Shown: positions 26,368 to 35,990, numbered from the stretch's first letter. The stretch is 64,000 bases of DNA from Streptomyces lichenis (GCF_023218175.1 NZ_JALPTH010000007.1:1-64000), one strand, 5' to 3'. The notes: generated by a model not told the origin, from the sequence alone. Numbers and translations: made by a program.

Positions 26368-27707
26368 GCACCGAGCGCGCACTGACGGCGGCTGGTTTCC
26401 CCGAAGAGGCGGTACGGGCCAGGGCCCGGCGCGGCGCCGCCGAGGCCTTCCCGCCGGTGGGGGAGTACGGCAGCCGGCTGTACGGGGCCGGGGCGGCGGC
26501 GGGGTACGCGGCCGGGGACCCGCCCGGGGCCGCCGCGCCCTCCACCGGCGTACCGGACGGGCCGGACGAGCTGGACCGGATCCGCCTCGTCCCGCCGATC
26601 TTCATGCCCCGCCGGCTGGAGAAGCTGATCGACCTCGGCCGCGAGCCCACCCACGAGGACGTGGAGCTGACCACCGCCGTCGGCGGCTTCGCCGCCCCGC
26701 TGCCGCTGTACCTCTCGGCCGTCGGCTCCACCCGGGCCGGCGGCGGTGGCCTCGGCCCCGCCCTGACCCGGCAGGCGGCCCGGCTCGGCATCCCCCTGGT
26801 CATCGGCGAGAACATGGTCCCGGTGCACGGCTACCGCACCGCGCTGCTCGCCCGGGTCGCCGCGTACGCCGAGGCGGTCCCGGACGGCCTCGGCGGGGTC
26901 GTCGTCCAGCAGTCCACCGAGGACGCCGACTGCGAGGTGTGGAACCTCCTCTACAGCGACCCCGGCACCCGGGCGCTGCGCGACTCCGGCCGCCTGGGCT
27001 TCGAACTGAAGGCCGGCCAGGGCGCCAAGCCCGGTCTCGGCGGGATGACCGTGGTCGACGCGGCCGAGGCCGAGGCCCTGCGCGGCCGCTTCACCCTCGG
27101 CGAGCCGCTGGAGGAGGGTCCGGACGGGCGGCGGCTGCGCTGCGCCACCCCGGGCACCTTCACCCGGGAGATCGTCCGCCAGCAGCTCCGCTTCATGCGG
27201 AACAACTTCCCCGAGGCCCGTACCTGGGTGAAGTTCCACCCCGGCCGGGACATCGCCGAGGCCGCCGCCACCGCCTGGGCGGCCGGCGCGGACGCGGTCA
27301 CCGTGGACGGCGCCGAGGGCGGCACCGGCTGGGCGCCGCGCGCCTTCCTGGACCAGGTCGGGCTGCCGCTCGCCGAGTGCCTGCGCCGGATCGGCCCGGT
27401 CCGGCCCGAGGGCGGCTGCCTGCTCGCCTCCGGCCGGATGTGGGAGGGCGCCCGCGCGGTCCGCGCGCTGGCCCTCGGCGCCCGCGCGGTGGGCCTCGGC
27501 CGGGCGGCGCTGCTCGCGGTGGACGAGGACCCGGAGGCGGGACTGGTACGGCTGGTGGAGGCGCTCGCCCTGGAGGCCCGGCTGCTCACCAGCGCGCTCG
27601 GCAAGTACCGCACCGCCGACCTGGCCCCCGAGGACCTCTGGCCCCGTCCCTGTGCTGACCCGGTCCCTGCCCCGCCCCCGCCCGTCCACTCCGGCGGCCC
27701 GCGGTGA
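26364..27707 (+). CDS. FMN-binding glutamate-synthase-domain protein
   Basis: 447 residues. The central part (about 75-410) matches the FMN-binding synthase domain of GltB-like proteins: LPLYLSAVGSTRAGG, GIPLVIGENMVPVHGY, FELKAGQGAKPGLGG, VKFHPGRDIAEAA, the hallmark DAVTVDGAEGGTGWAP, and GARAVGLGRAAL. The glutamine amidotransferase domain is absent, so it cannot be a complete GOGAT. It may supply glutamate to the mutase or reductively aminate a pathway intermediate. ATGA overlap with the mutase fusion. The last 30 residues are Pro-rich. Confidence 0.82.
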   Translation: MSTERALTAAGFPEEAVRARARRGAAEAFPPVGEYGSRLYGAGAAAGYAAGDPPGAAAPSTGVPDGPDELDRIRLVPPIFMPRRLEKLIDLGREPTHEDVELTTAVGGFAAPLPLYLSAVGSTRAGGGGLGPALTRQAARLGIPLVIGENMVPVHGYRTALLARVAAYAEAVPDGLGGVVVQQSTEDADCEVWNLLYSDPGTRALRDSGRLGFELKAGQGAKPGLGGMTVVDAAEAEALRGRFTLGEPLEEGPDGRRLRCATPGTFTREIVRQQLRFMRNNFPEARTWVKFHPGRDIAEAAATAWAAGADAVTVDGAEGGTGWAPRAFLDQVGLPLAECLRRIGPVRPEGGCLLASGRMWEGARAVRALALGARAVGLGRAALLAVDEDPEAGLVRLVEALALEARLLTSALGKYRTADLAPEDLWPRPCADPVPAPPPPVHSGGPR

Positions 27708-28030
27708 GCGCCGCCCCGCCGCCGGGACCGCGCCCGGCTCATCGCGGGCCCGGGCGGTGGTCCGCTGCCGCCGACGGCGCGGTACGCGGTCGGTTCACCC
27801 TCACCGAGCTGCCGGGCGTCACCGTGGCGGGCGGCCCCGGGCGCGGCGCGCGCCGCCGGAACCGTACGGCCGCCGCGGCCGCCGCCCGCACCCTGGCCCG
27901 GGCCGGCCGGGGCCAGTACGGCGGGCGGCTGGAGCTGCGGGTGACCGGTCCGCCGCCCCGCCCCGCCGCGGTGGTACGGGCCGCCCGGCGCGCGGTCACC
28001 GCCGCCCTGCGCCGCCCACCCGCCCCCTGA
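27704..28030 (+). CDS. Small Arg/Ala/Pro-rich protein, unknown
   Basis: 108 residues, GTG start overlapping the previous stop (GTGA), so probably translated as part of the operon. After about 25 low-complexity residues comes GRFTLTELPGVTVAGGPGRGARRRNRTAAAAAARTLARAGRGQ, and the C-terminus is basic. No family recognised. Very basic, no signal peptide or membrane helix. Confidence 0.5.
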   Translation: MSAAPPPGPRPAHRGPGRWSAAADGAVRGRFTLTELPGVTVAGGPGRGARRRNRTAAAAAARTLARAGRGQYGGRLELRVTGPPPRPAAVVRAARRAVTAALRRPPAP

Positions 28031-28073
28031 CCTCACCCTCCCCCGTCCTCCGACCTCCCCGAGAAGGTGCACT

Positions 28074-29348
28074 GTGAACAGCTCCCCGCCACCCGGCACC
28101 GAAGGCTCCCCGCCGCCCGTCCAGTGGGGCCGGGTCGGCTCACTGGTCGGCGGCCAGGCCGCCGTGCAGCTCGGCAGCTTCGCCCTGCTCATCGCCATGA
28201 ACTGGACCGCCGTCCAGCTCGGCGGCACCGCCGCGGTCACCGTGCTGATGCTCGCCGCCACCGTGCCCCGCGCCCTGATGCTGGTCTTCGGCGGTGCCGT
28301 CGCCGACACCCTGGGGCCGCGCTTCGTGCTGCTGCGCACCACCACCGCCCGGGTGCTGCTGCTGGCCGGCGGCGCCCTGGTCACCGCCACCACCCACCAG
28401 CTGTGGCCGCTGGTCGCCATCGCGCTGGTCGAGGGGGTGCTGCTGGGCCTGGCCGGGCCGGCCTCCGGGGTGCTGCTGCCGATGTTCGCCCGCGGCGACG
28501 ACCTGGCCCGCGCCAACTCCCTGTACGCCATGGTGCTCCGGGTCGCCCCCATCCTCGGCGCCCCCGCCGGGGCCTGGTTGATCACCGTCGGGGACCTGTG
28601 GCTGGCGATGGCCGTCGGCGCGGTGACGGGTGCGGTCTGGCTGGGCTGCCTGCTGCACCTCACCCATGGCTTCACCCGTCCCGAGGCCGAACCGGGCACC
28701 TCGCTGGTCCGGCGGTCCGGCGACGGCTTCCGGCTGCTGGCCCGCCACCCCCGGCTGCGCTGGATGTTCGTCGCCTCGCTCTGCCTGGACATGGCCTTCA
28801 GCTGGCCCGCCGAGGTAGCGCTGCCGCTGCTGGTCTCCGAACGGGGCTGGGGCGTCGGCGCGGTGGGACTGGTGCTGGCCGCGTTCAGCGCCGGGGCGCT
28901 CGGCTCCAGCGCGCTGGGCGCCGTACTGGCCCACCGCATCCCGGTGTTCGTCCGGCTGGTGGTCACCGGGGCCGGGCTGGCCGCCGGCATCCTCGTCATG
29001 GCGCTGATGCCCTCCACGGCCTCGCTCACCGCCGTCGCCGCCGCCGTGGGACTGCTCTCCGGGCTCAACGGGCCCGCCATCGTGACCCTCTACCAGCAGG
29101 CCGCGCCGGAGAACCGGATGGGCGCCGCGATGTCCACGCTCGCCCTGGCCGGCATCGGCACCGCGCCCATCTCCCTCGCCGTCTTCAGCTCCCTCTCCCT
29201 CCTCCTCGGCGTGCAGACCACCTGGCTGGTGTGCGGGGCGATCGCCTTCGTCTCACCGGTCGCCGCCGTGCTCGCCCTGCGCCACCCGGCCCGGGCCGCC
29301 GAGGAGCCCGCCCCCGCGGCCGAGACCCCCGTCCCGGCCGCCGTCTGA
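28074..29348 (+). CDS. MFS transporter, probable exporter
   Basis: 424-residue inner-membrane protein with about 12 hydrophobic helices. It has the MFS motif A-like loop GGAVADTLGPRFVLL after helix 2, and a central loop around residue 210. The family (MFS_3/enterobactin-exporter EntS type) often exports peptides and siderophores. It lies between the precursor genes and the PPTase, so export of the NRPS product is the natural guess. GTG start with GAGAAGG upstream. Confidence 0.85.
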   Translation: MNSSPPPGTEGSPPPVQWGRVGSLVGGQAAVQLGSFALLIAMNWTAVQLGGTAAVTVLMLAATVPRALMLVFGGAVADTLGPRFVLLRTTTARVLLLAGGALVTATTHQLWPLVAIALVEGVLLGLAGPASGVLLPMFARGDDLARANSLYAMVLRVAPILGAPAGAWLITVGDLWLAMAVGAVTGAVWLGCLLHLTHGFTRPEAEPGTSLVRRSGDGFRLLARHPRLRWMFVASLCLDMAFSWPAEVALPLLVSERGWGVGAVGLVLAAFSAGALGSSALGAVLAHRIPVFVRLVVTGAGLAAGILVMALMPSTASLTAVAAAVGLLSGLNGPAIVTLYQQAAPENRMGAAMSTLALAGIGTAPISLAVFSSLSLLLGVQTTWLVCGAIAFVSPVAAVLALRHPARAAEEPAPAAETPVPAAV

Positions 29349-29359
29349 GGAGGACGCCC

Positions 29360-30079
29360 ATGACGCTCACCACCGGCCGCCTCCTCGTACCGGAGCGGCT
29401 GTCCGACCCCGGACCGGCCCGGGCGACCGTGACGGCGGCGGCCCCCGGGCTCTGGCTGGTCGACACCACCGCGTACCGGGCGCACGCCCACCGGCACGCC
29501 CCCGGCACCCTGGACGCCCAGGAGCTGGCCCGGGCCGCCGAGTTCGTCCGGGCCGCGGACCGGGACAGCTATGTGTGCGCCCATGTGGCGCTACGGCGGT
29601 TGCTCGGCGCGTACCTCGGGATGCCCCCGCGCCGGGTGACCGTGGAGCGGGCCCCCTGCGCCCACTGCCGCGAGCCGCACGGCCGCCCCGTACTGCCGGG
29701 CGGCGCCCTGCACTTCTCGCTCTCGCACTGCACCGGGATCAGCCTGCTGGCCTTCGCCACCGCCCCGGTCGGGGTGGACGTCGAGGAGCTGGTGGCCCCC
29801 GCCGCCATCGCCGAGACCGCCGAGGTGCTCCACCCCACCGAGGCCGCCGAGTTGGCCCTCCTCCCCGCCACTGAGCGCCCGCTCGCCTTCACCCGGGTGT
29901 GGACCCGCAAGGAGGCCTACCTCAAGGGCCTCGGAGTGGGGCTCTCCGACGACCCCTCCACCGACTACGTGGGCGCCGGCCCCGATCCGGCCCAGCCGCC
30001 CGGCTGGTCCCTGCGCGACGTCCTGGTCCCCGAGGGCCACTGGGCAGCCCTCGCCGTCCGCGACGCCCCGCCCACCTGA
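29360..30079 (+). CDS. 4'-phosphopantetheinyl transferase, Sfp type
   Basis: 239 residues. It transfers phosphopantetheine from CoA to the carrier-domain serines (here Ser1038 and Ser2106 of the NRPS). The motifs are HFSLSHCTGISLLAFA, the Mg-binding GVDVEEL and FTRVWTRKEAYLKGLGVGL. ATG 29360 has GAGGAGGAC upstream and lies 11 nt after the MFS stop. It appears to be the last gene of the cluster operon. Confidence 0.93.
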   Translation: MTLTTGRLLVPERLSDPGPARATVTAAAPGLWLVDTTAYRAHAHRHAPGTLDAQELARAAEFVRAADRDSYVCAHVALRRLLGAYLGMPPRRVTVERAPCAHCREPHGRPVLPGGALHFSLSHCTGISLLAFATAPVGVDVEELVAPAAIAETAEVLHPTEAAELALLPATERPLAFTRVWTRKEAYLKGLGVGLSDDPSTDYVGAGPDPAQPPGWSLRDVLVPEGHWAALAVRDAPPT

Positions 30080-30232
30080 CGGGGACGCCGGGGGAGGGGC
30101 ACGGTAGAGGGATCCGGCCGGGCCCGCCGGAGCCGGTGCTCCGGCCGGGACCACGGCCGCGGTCAAGGCTCCGGACGGGCCCGTCGGCCGCCCGGCCCGG
30201 GCCCTACCGCCCGCAGCCGGCTCTCCACCGCC

Positions 30233-30805
30233 TCACAACTGGAACTCCGCCGGGGACAGCCCCAGTTCCGCGCAGACCTCGCGCAGGACCTGCTCCTCGG
30301 CGGGCGCCACATAGCCGTCGGCCCCGGCGATCACGATGCCGATCTGGACCACCGCCCGGGCCTCGGTCGGCTTCTTGGCGGCCTTGGCCACCTCCCGCAG
30401 CACTTCCGCCCGGCCACGGGCGAAGTCGGCGGTCAGCAGGTCGACGTTCCGGCCGAAGCGCTCGCGCAGCTGCTCGGGCGGGAAGTTGCGCAGCACCTCG
30501 TCGGAGAGGACGAGCGACTCGACATGCTGGCGCTCGGCCGGGTCGACATGCCCGTCCGCCGCCGCGACCAGCGCGCACACCGCCATGCTGGCGTCCCGGA
30601 ACGCGCCGCTCTTCAGCTCCGCCTTGAGCGAGCCGAGCTGCGACTTGAGCAGCCCGACGAGCTGGGCCTTGGAGCCCGAACCGGAGCCGGAGCCAGTGCC
30701 GTGGCCGGAGGAACCGGCTCCGGGGCGCCCGTACGCGCCCTGGCCGCCGGTCCCTCTGCCCTGCTGCTGAAGGTTCTTGGCCTGGTCCTTGATGCGGTCC
30801 CACAT
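30233..30805 (-). CDS. TerB-family protein
   Basis: 190 residues. A Gly/Ser/Gln-rich linker (about 12-45) precedes a TerB-like helical domain (about 50-190) with VCALVAAADGHVDPAERQHVESLV and a duplicated half VVQIGIVIAGADGYVAPAEEQVLREVC. The two acidic D-x-(D/x)-G loops fit metal binding. TerB proteins belong to the tellurite resistance/stress signalling set. I start at the ATG giving MWDRIKDQAKNL, typical of actinomycete TerB proteins. Confidence 0.8.
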   Translation of the reverse strand: MWDRIKDQAKNLQQQGRGTGGQGAYGRPGAGSSGHGTGSGSGSGSKAQLVGLLKSQLGSLKAELKSGAFRDASMAVCALVAAADGHVDPAERQHVESLVLSDEVLRNFPPEQLRERFGRNVDLLTADFARGRAEVLREVAKAAKKPTEARAVVQIGIVIAGADGYVAPAEEQVLREVCAELGLSPAEFQL

Positions 30806-30839
30806 CGCCACTGCTGCCACCTCGGCTTCTCGTCCCGGT

Positions 30840-31211
30840 GTCGGTTCCGTCGCCACCCGGGCATGTGCGGGTGGCCGTCGTCCTGGCAACGAGCCCACCC
30901 GGCCCCGGGTTCCCACGGCCCCGGCCGCCGGGGAGCTGGCCGACGAGAAGCGGCTGAACTCCTTCAGCCGGGAGTTCGCCGCCTTCCTCGCGGCCTCGAA
31001 GGCCCGCGACACCGCCTCCTTCGACGACGGGCCGCCGCCCGGCCGCCTCGACAGCGGCCGGGTCGGCGGGACCGGGGCCGACGCGGCCGTCCTGTGCCGG
31101 TGGAGTGACGCCTCCACCTCCGGGGACGTCCTGCGGGCCAGGGAGGAGGAGCCGGAACGGGGGGCGCGTACCGCGCGGGCCTTCCGCGCCGCCGTCGACC
31201 GCCGCGACTGA
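30840..31211 (+). pseudogene. Possible gene remnant with strong coding bias, no start
   Basis: From about 30890 to the TGA at 31209-31211 one forward frame has G or C at nearly every third position and a protein-like composition (ELADEKRLNSFSREFAAFL). I find no ATG or GTG in that frame before the bias begins; the nearest ATG lies upstream inside the divergent TerB gene. It could be a 5'-truncated gene or chance bias on the strand opposite TerB. No family recognised. Confidence 0.35.
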
Positions 31212-31242
31212 CGGACGACCGGGAGGCGGCCCGGAGGCCCGC

Positions 31243-33993
31243 TCACCCCTGCTCCCGCTGCACCAGGTCCCGCAGCCGGCGCCGCCCGTCGATGCCGAGG
31301 CGGGCGTAGACGTTGCCCAGGTGGTACTCCACCGTCTTGGCGCTCAGGAACAGCTCATGGGCGATCTCCCGGTTGGTCCAGCCCCGGGCGACCAGCTCCG
31401 CGATGTCCCGCTCCCGCTCCGACAGGCTCCGCCACACCTCCGCCACCGGCCCGGCGGCGCCCGCGGCCGGTGCCGTCCCGTCGCCCAGCCGCGCCCGGCA
31501 GCGCGCGGCGAACGGCACGGCGCCCATCGCCGTGAACGCCGCCTCCGCCTCGCCCAGCACCGCCCGGCCCGCCCCGGTCTCACCCCGCTCCAGCAGCAGG
31601 GTGCCGAGGTCGAGGCGGACCAGGGAGCGGACCGGCAGCGGGTCGCCCCCGTCCCGGGGCGCCGACAGGGCCGTACGGTAGGCGCGCACCGCCGACTCGC
31701 CGTCACCCCGGGCGGCCGCCACCGCCCCCCGGACCCAGCCCAGCGAGAGCGAGGCCAGCGTCCCGTACCCCTCCGCGCCCTCCAGTAGCCGCAGCACCTC
31801 CTCGGCGCGCTCCGCCTCCCCGGTACGGGCGTACGCCACGCCCAGCAGCGGCAGATGGCGCGGTCCGTACACCCGGGCCCGCCCCTGGTGCACCGCCTCC
31901 CGGTAAGCCCCGCCCAGCAGGGCCACCACCCGTTCGTCGTCCCCGGCGCAGAACTCCCGTACCGCCCGGGACGCCGCCAGGTGGAAGGAGGGGCCTGCCA
32001 TGTCCGCCGACAGCGCCAGCTCCGCCGCCTCGTGCAGATCGGCCGCCGCCTCCTCCGCCCGCCCGGAGAAGGAGTGCAGCATGGCGCCCAGGCAGTGCAG
32101 GGCGAAGAAGTCCACCGAACGGCCCGCGGTCCGGGCCACATCGAAGGCCACCGACACGGTACGGGCCGCCTCGCGCCACTCGCCGAGCAGGAAGTGGCAC
32201 CAGACCGCGTACAGCAGAGGTGCCGTCACACTGATCCGGGACATGCCCAGATGGCGTCTGCGGGCGGCCGCCGACAGATCGCCGAGCGCCCCCGTGAGGT
32301 CGCCGGCGAGCATCCGCAGCGTCCCCCGGTGGGTCAGCGCGTCGGTCTCCGCGTCCGGCACCGCCCCGGTGTCCGCCGGCAGACACCCCAGCCGCCGCAG
32401 CCCGGCGGCCGGGCCGCCGCGCAGGGCCTCGGCGTACGCCGCGTTGGCATGCGCCATCCCGCGCACCACTTCCGAGTGGGTGTGCCGCAGCGCGAAGGCG
32501 GCGGACTCCAGCGCCTCGTCCGCCAGCCCCAGCGAGCAGGCGGCCACCCCGAACTCCGCCGCCGCACCCGCCCCCTCCGCGAGCGCACCGCGCTCCGCAT
32601 AGCCGTCCCACGCCTCCCGCAGCCGCAGCCGCGCGGCCGTGTCCCGGCCGTCCGCGAACTCCAGCAGCCCCAGCACCTCGGTCCGCGGCGGCCCGGCCGC
32701 CGTACGCGCCACCGCCTCCCGGTGCTCCAGCGCCGCCCCGTACCGCCCGGTGACCACCAGCAGCCGCACCGCCCGCAGCAGCGCCTCCCGCCGGCCCCGG
32801 TCGTCCGGGTCGATCTGCGCGGCCGCCAGCCCGTACTCCGCGGCCAGCGCCGACTGGCCCACCGCCTCCTCCTGCCGGGCCGCCGCCCGCAACCCGGCGG
32901 CCAGCCCGCCGTCGTAGACCTCCGCGCCCGCCACCCGGTGGCGCCAGCTCGCCGGTGGCTGGAGCACCTCGGCGATCCGGCGGTGCGTCCGGGCCCGCTC
33001 CGCCTGCGGGATCGCCGCGTACAGCGCCTGCCGCTGGGCGGCGTGCAGCAGCCGCAGCGCCGGCGGGCCGCCTTCCCGCACCCACACCGCCGCGCCCCGC
33101 TGCACCAGCGGCTCGGCGTCCGCCGCCACCGCCCGCGAGTCCAGCAGCCGGCCGAGCAGCGGCACCGGGGCCGGGGCGTCCAGCACCGCCAGCAGATCCA
33201 GCACCGCCCGGCTCGCCGGAGCGAAGGTGCGTGCCCACTCGGCCACCACCTCGCCCAGCGTCGCCGGCACCCGCAGCGCGCGTGGATCGTCCGGCAGCCC
33301 ACCGGGCAGCGCGCCCAGCGCCGCCTCCAGGTAGAGCGGGTTGCCCTGGCTCCACTCCACCAGGGTCCGCACCCGCGACTCCGACGGCGCCCGGCCCAGC
33401 CGCAGCCGGGCGTAGGCCCGCGCCTCGGAGACGGTCAGCCCGCCCAGCGGCAGCTGCTCCACCCCCGCGCCGCGCCCGCCCAGCCCCATCTCCGCGAGGG
33501 TCCGGGCCGGCCGGTCGGTGGTGACGACGGTGAGCACCCGGTCCCCGCGCATCCGCAGCAGCGCGAAACCGCAGGCCTGGAGCGACCCGGCGTCGATCTG
33601 CGCGGCGTCCTCCAGCCGCAGCAGCACCGGGGCGGCCGCCTGCGCCCGGTCCAGCGCCTCGATCAGCCGGCCACCCACCTCCAGGACCGAGCCGCCGCCC
33701 ATCTCCGGCACGGAAGGACCGCCGCGCCCCAGCAGCCGCCCGGCGGCCGCGAACGGCAGGTCCGCCTCCCGGGGGCTGCCCTCCGCGCGGAGCACCCCGA
33801 AGGTGCCGCCCACCTCGTCGGCGAACCGCTCGACCAGCGCCGTCTTGCCGACCCCCGACGGGCCGGAGACCACCACCACGACCGGGCGGCCCGCCGCCGC
33901 GTCCCGGGCCGCACGCCGCAGCCGGTCCAGCTCAGCGGCCCGGCCGACGAACGGGCGCGGCTCACCTCCGCCCATGCCACCACCTCGCCGCAC
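31243..33993 (-). CDS. LAL-type LuxR regulator with AAA/NACHT ATPase
   Basis: 916 residues. N-terminal ATPase: RPFVGRAAELDRL, P-loop GPSGVGKTALVERF, and a Walker-B-like APVLLRLEDAAQ. A TPR-like middle (about 380-830) follows, and then the C-terminal LuxR HTH (about 850-910) LSERERDIAELVARGWTNREIAHELFLSAKTVEYHL. LAL proteins often activate secondary-metabolite clusters, and it is the closest such regulator to the NRPS cluster. The GTG at 33993 has GGAGAG upstream; an ATG six codons later is an alternative start. Confidence 0.88.
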   Translation of the reverse strand: MRRGGGMGGGEPRPFVGRAAELDRLRRAARDAAAGRPVVVVVSGPSGVGKTALVERFADEVGGTFGVLRAEGSPREADLPFAAAGRLLGRGGPSVPEMGGGSVLEVGGRLIEALDRAQAAAPVLLRLEDAAQIDAGSLQACGFALLRMRGDRVLTVVTTDRPARTLAEMGLGGRGAGVEQLPLGGLTVSEARAYARLRLGRAPSESRVRTLVEWSQGNPLYLEAALGALPGGLPDDPRALRVPATLGEVVAEWARTFAPASRAVLDLLAVLDAPAPVPLLGRLLDSRAVAADAEPLVQRGAAVWVREGGPPALRLLHAAQRQALYAAIPQAERARTHRRIAEVLQPPASWRHRVAGAEVYDGGLAAGLRAAARQEEAVGQSALAAEYGLAAAQIDPDDRGRREALLRAVRLLVVTGRYGAALEHREAVARTAAGPPRTEVLGLLEFADGRDTAARLRLREAWDGYAERGALAEGAGAAAEFGVAACSLGLADEALESAAFALRHTHSEVVRGMAHANAAYAEALRGGPAAGLRRLGCLPADTGAVPDAETDALTHRGTLRMLAGDLTGALGDLSAAARRRHLGMSRISVTAPLLYAVWCHFLLGEWREAARTVSVAFDVARTAGRSVDFFALHCLGAMLHSFSGRAEEAAADLHEAAELALSADMAGPSFHLAASRAVREFCAGDDERVVALLGGAYREAVHQGRARVYGPRHLPLLGVAYARTGEAERAEEVLRLLEGAEGYGTLASLSLGWVRGAVAAARGDGESAVRAYRTALSAPRDGGDPLPVRSLVRLDLGTLLLERGETGAGRAVLGEAEAAFTAMGAVPFAARCRARLGDGTAPAAGAAGPVAEVWRSLSERERDIAELVARGWTNREIAHELFLSAKTVEYHLGNVYARLGIDGRRRLRDLVQREQG

Positions 33994-34663
33994 TCACTCT
34001 CCGCCGGCCCGCGCTCCGCGCCGGTGATCCCTCCATTCTCCCGCGCGCGGCCTCGGCCGGACGCGCCCGGATCGCAGACGACGGCCACCGGCACCGCGGG
34101 CGACTAGGGAGACTCCCTGATCCCCCGGGGACGGAAACCGGCCAGGCTGGAGGCGTCGACCCGATGACGGGTCCGAGCGGATTTCCCGGCATCGCGCGGC
34201 GGAACACGGCGAATGCTCAGCCGCCATGACCACTTCACGGAAAGGGTACGGCCGTGTGAGAGGACCGACCTACAGTGACTGCGGTGATCGCCCCCTTCCG
34301 CACGGTGCTGGTTCCGGCGTGCGGGAATCCCGGCGGTCGGCGTCGGCGCAACGCGCGTAGCGCGGGCGCCCGGCAGACGGGAACCGCCTCCCGTGCATTT
34401 CTTCGCCTTTCCCGGTGGAACGCACAGGAATCATCCGGACTCCGGGTCACCGCTCTGACCGCACGGCCTTTTCTGATTTCACGGCGGGGAAATCCGCCGG
34501 TACAGCCACACGGAAATTCCATGACCTCGGGTAACGAAATGGGACGGCCGGTCCGTCCGGGCACCTCGGGCCGCGCGGCAGCCCCCCGCCGCCACACCGG
34601 CGGCGCCCCCGCGAGGGCGGGCGCACGCCCGTCCACCACCTCCCTGCGGCGGCGGGGCGGCCG
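33994..34663. other. LAL-DeoR intergenic region
   Basis: 670 bp between the divergent LAL and DeoR genes. The part from about 34380 to 34550 is visibly richer in A and T than its surroundings, as promoter regions here tend to be. No RNA gene or convincing small protein seen. Confidence 0.55.
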
Positions 34664-35479
34664 GTGAGCGACCGCAAGCGCGACGAGCGGGTGTCGGTCA
34701 TCCTCAACCTGCTGGCCCAGCACCGCGAGATCAAGGTCCGCACCCTGCCCGAGCTGCTCCGGGTGTCCGGCGCCACGGTCCGCCGCGACCTCGCGGCGAT
34801 GGAGGCCGAGGGCCTGGTGCACCGCTCCTACGGCAAGATCACCGCCGCTCGGCGGGGGAGCGAGCTGCCGGTCAGCCTGCGCCACTCGCAGAACGCCGAG
34901 GCCAAGCGGAGGATCGGCGCCCTCGCCTCCTCGCTCATACCGGGCCGCCCGCTGACCGTGGCCCTGGGCGGCGGCAGCACCGTCGGCTGCGTGGCACGCA
35001 GCCTCTCCGGCCGCTCCGGGCTGACCGTGGTCACCAACGGCCTGGACACCGCCACCTCCCTGGTGACTCGGCAGCAGGTGCATGTGGTCGTCACCGGCGG
35101 CTCCGTGCGGTCGCTCTCCAACGACCTGGTCGGGAAGGCCGCGGAGAAGGCGCTGCGCTCCTACCGCTTCGACTTCGCCGTGGTCGGCGTGGACGGCCTC
35201 AGCCTGGACGGCGGACTGACCCGCCACAGCGTCAAGGGCGCGGAGATCGACCGGATCATGCTGGAGCAGGCGGAGCACCGGATCGTGGTCGCCGACAGCT
35301 CCAAGATGGGCCGCTCGCACCGCGCGAAGATCGCCGACCTCTCCGCCGTGCACACCGTGGTGACCGACTCCCACGCCAACGCGGCCATGGTCGCCCTGCT
35401 GCGCAGGATGGGTGTGCGCACCACCCTGGTCCTGATGCCCCCGCAGCCCCCCGCCCGCCGCCCGGGCACCCCCCACTGA
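34664..35479 (+). CDS. DeoR/GlpR-family transcriptional regulator
   Basis: 271 residues. N-terminal DeoR HTH (about 6-60): ERVSVILNLLAQHREIKVRTLPELLRVSGATVRRDLAAMEAEGLVHRSYGK. The C-terminal sugar-phosphate-sensing DeoRC domain (about 85-245) has ALGGGSTVGCVAR, VVTGGSVR and VVADSSKMGR. Such proteins repress sugar or polyol operons in response to a phosphorylated sugar. GTG start. No target operon is adjacent, since downstream is a degraded region. Confidence 0.9.
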   Translation: MSDRKRDERVSVILNLLAQHREIKVRTLPELLRVSGATVRRDLAAMEAEGLVHRSYGKITAARRGSELPVSLRHSQNAEAKRRIGALASSLIPGRPLTVALGGGSTVGCVARSLSGRSGLTVVTNGLDTATSLVTRQQVHVVVTGGSVRSLSNDLVGKAAEKALRSYRFDFAVVGVDGLSLDGGLTRHSVKGAEIDRIMLEQAEHRIVVADSSKMGRSHRAKIADLSAVHTVVTDSHANAAMVALLRRMGVRTTLVLMPPQPPARRPGTPH

Positions 35480-35589
35480 CCCGCCGCCTCCCCGCAGCCG
35501 ACGGGCTCCGGGGCCCGCGGTACGGGGACGGGTCGCTCAGCCCTGGTCAGGCGGGGCAGCCTGTCCGGCTGCGAGTTCGCGCTCCCGGC

Positions 35590-35990
35590 GGCTGCGGGCC
35601 CGCGGCTCCCGGTGCAGCCGGTCGCCGAGGGGCCGCCGCCCTCGCGCAGCAGCCCGCGATGGAGCTCGGCGTGTTCGCCGAGCTGCCGGAAGAACGCCGT
35701 CAGCGGTTCGGGCGGCGCGCCGGACTCGGTACGCCCCGCCAGGCGCGCAGCGCCTCCACGGCCTCGCTCACCACCTCCGCGCAGGCGTCCACGGCCAGCG
35801 CCTCAAGGTCGGGGCAGTGCAGAGAGAAGGCGGCCCGGCCGACCTCGGCGCGGCGCACCACTGCCGCGACGCTGGTCTCCGCCGGTGACCGCCCCGTCCA
35901 CTCCGTCCGCGGCGCCGCGAAGGTGGCGGCCACCGCCGAGGCGACCAGGTCGGGCGCCGGGCACCGGCCAGTTCCGCCACCGCCCCGCCC
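35590..35990 (-). pseudogene. Degraded TetR-family regulator
   Basis: On the minus strand one frame reads AAVVRRAEVGRAAFSLHCPD then LEALAVDACAEVVSEAVEALRAW, a recognisable TetR recognition helix and the start of the ligand domain. At about 35730 the similarity jumps to another frame with TESGAPPEPLTAFFRQLGEH and AELHRGLLREGGG, which resembles a TetR C-terminal domain. The N-terminal part is also out of frame or missing. A frameshifted, truncated gene is the simplest reading. Confidence 0.5.

Noticed and set aside
34275-34667. Small protein gene before the DeoR regulator
   Set aside because: Composition is irregular, codon bias is poor in its middle, and no ribosome site or domain is visible.
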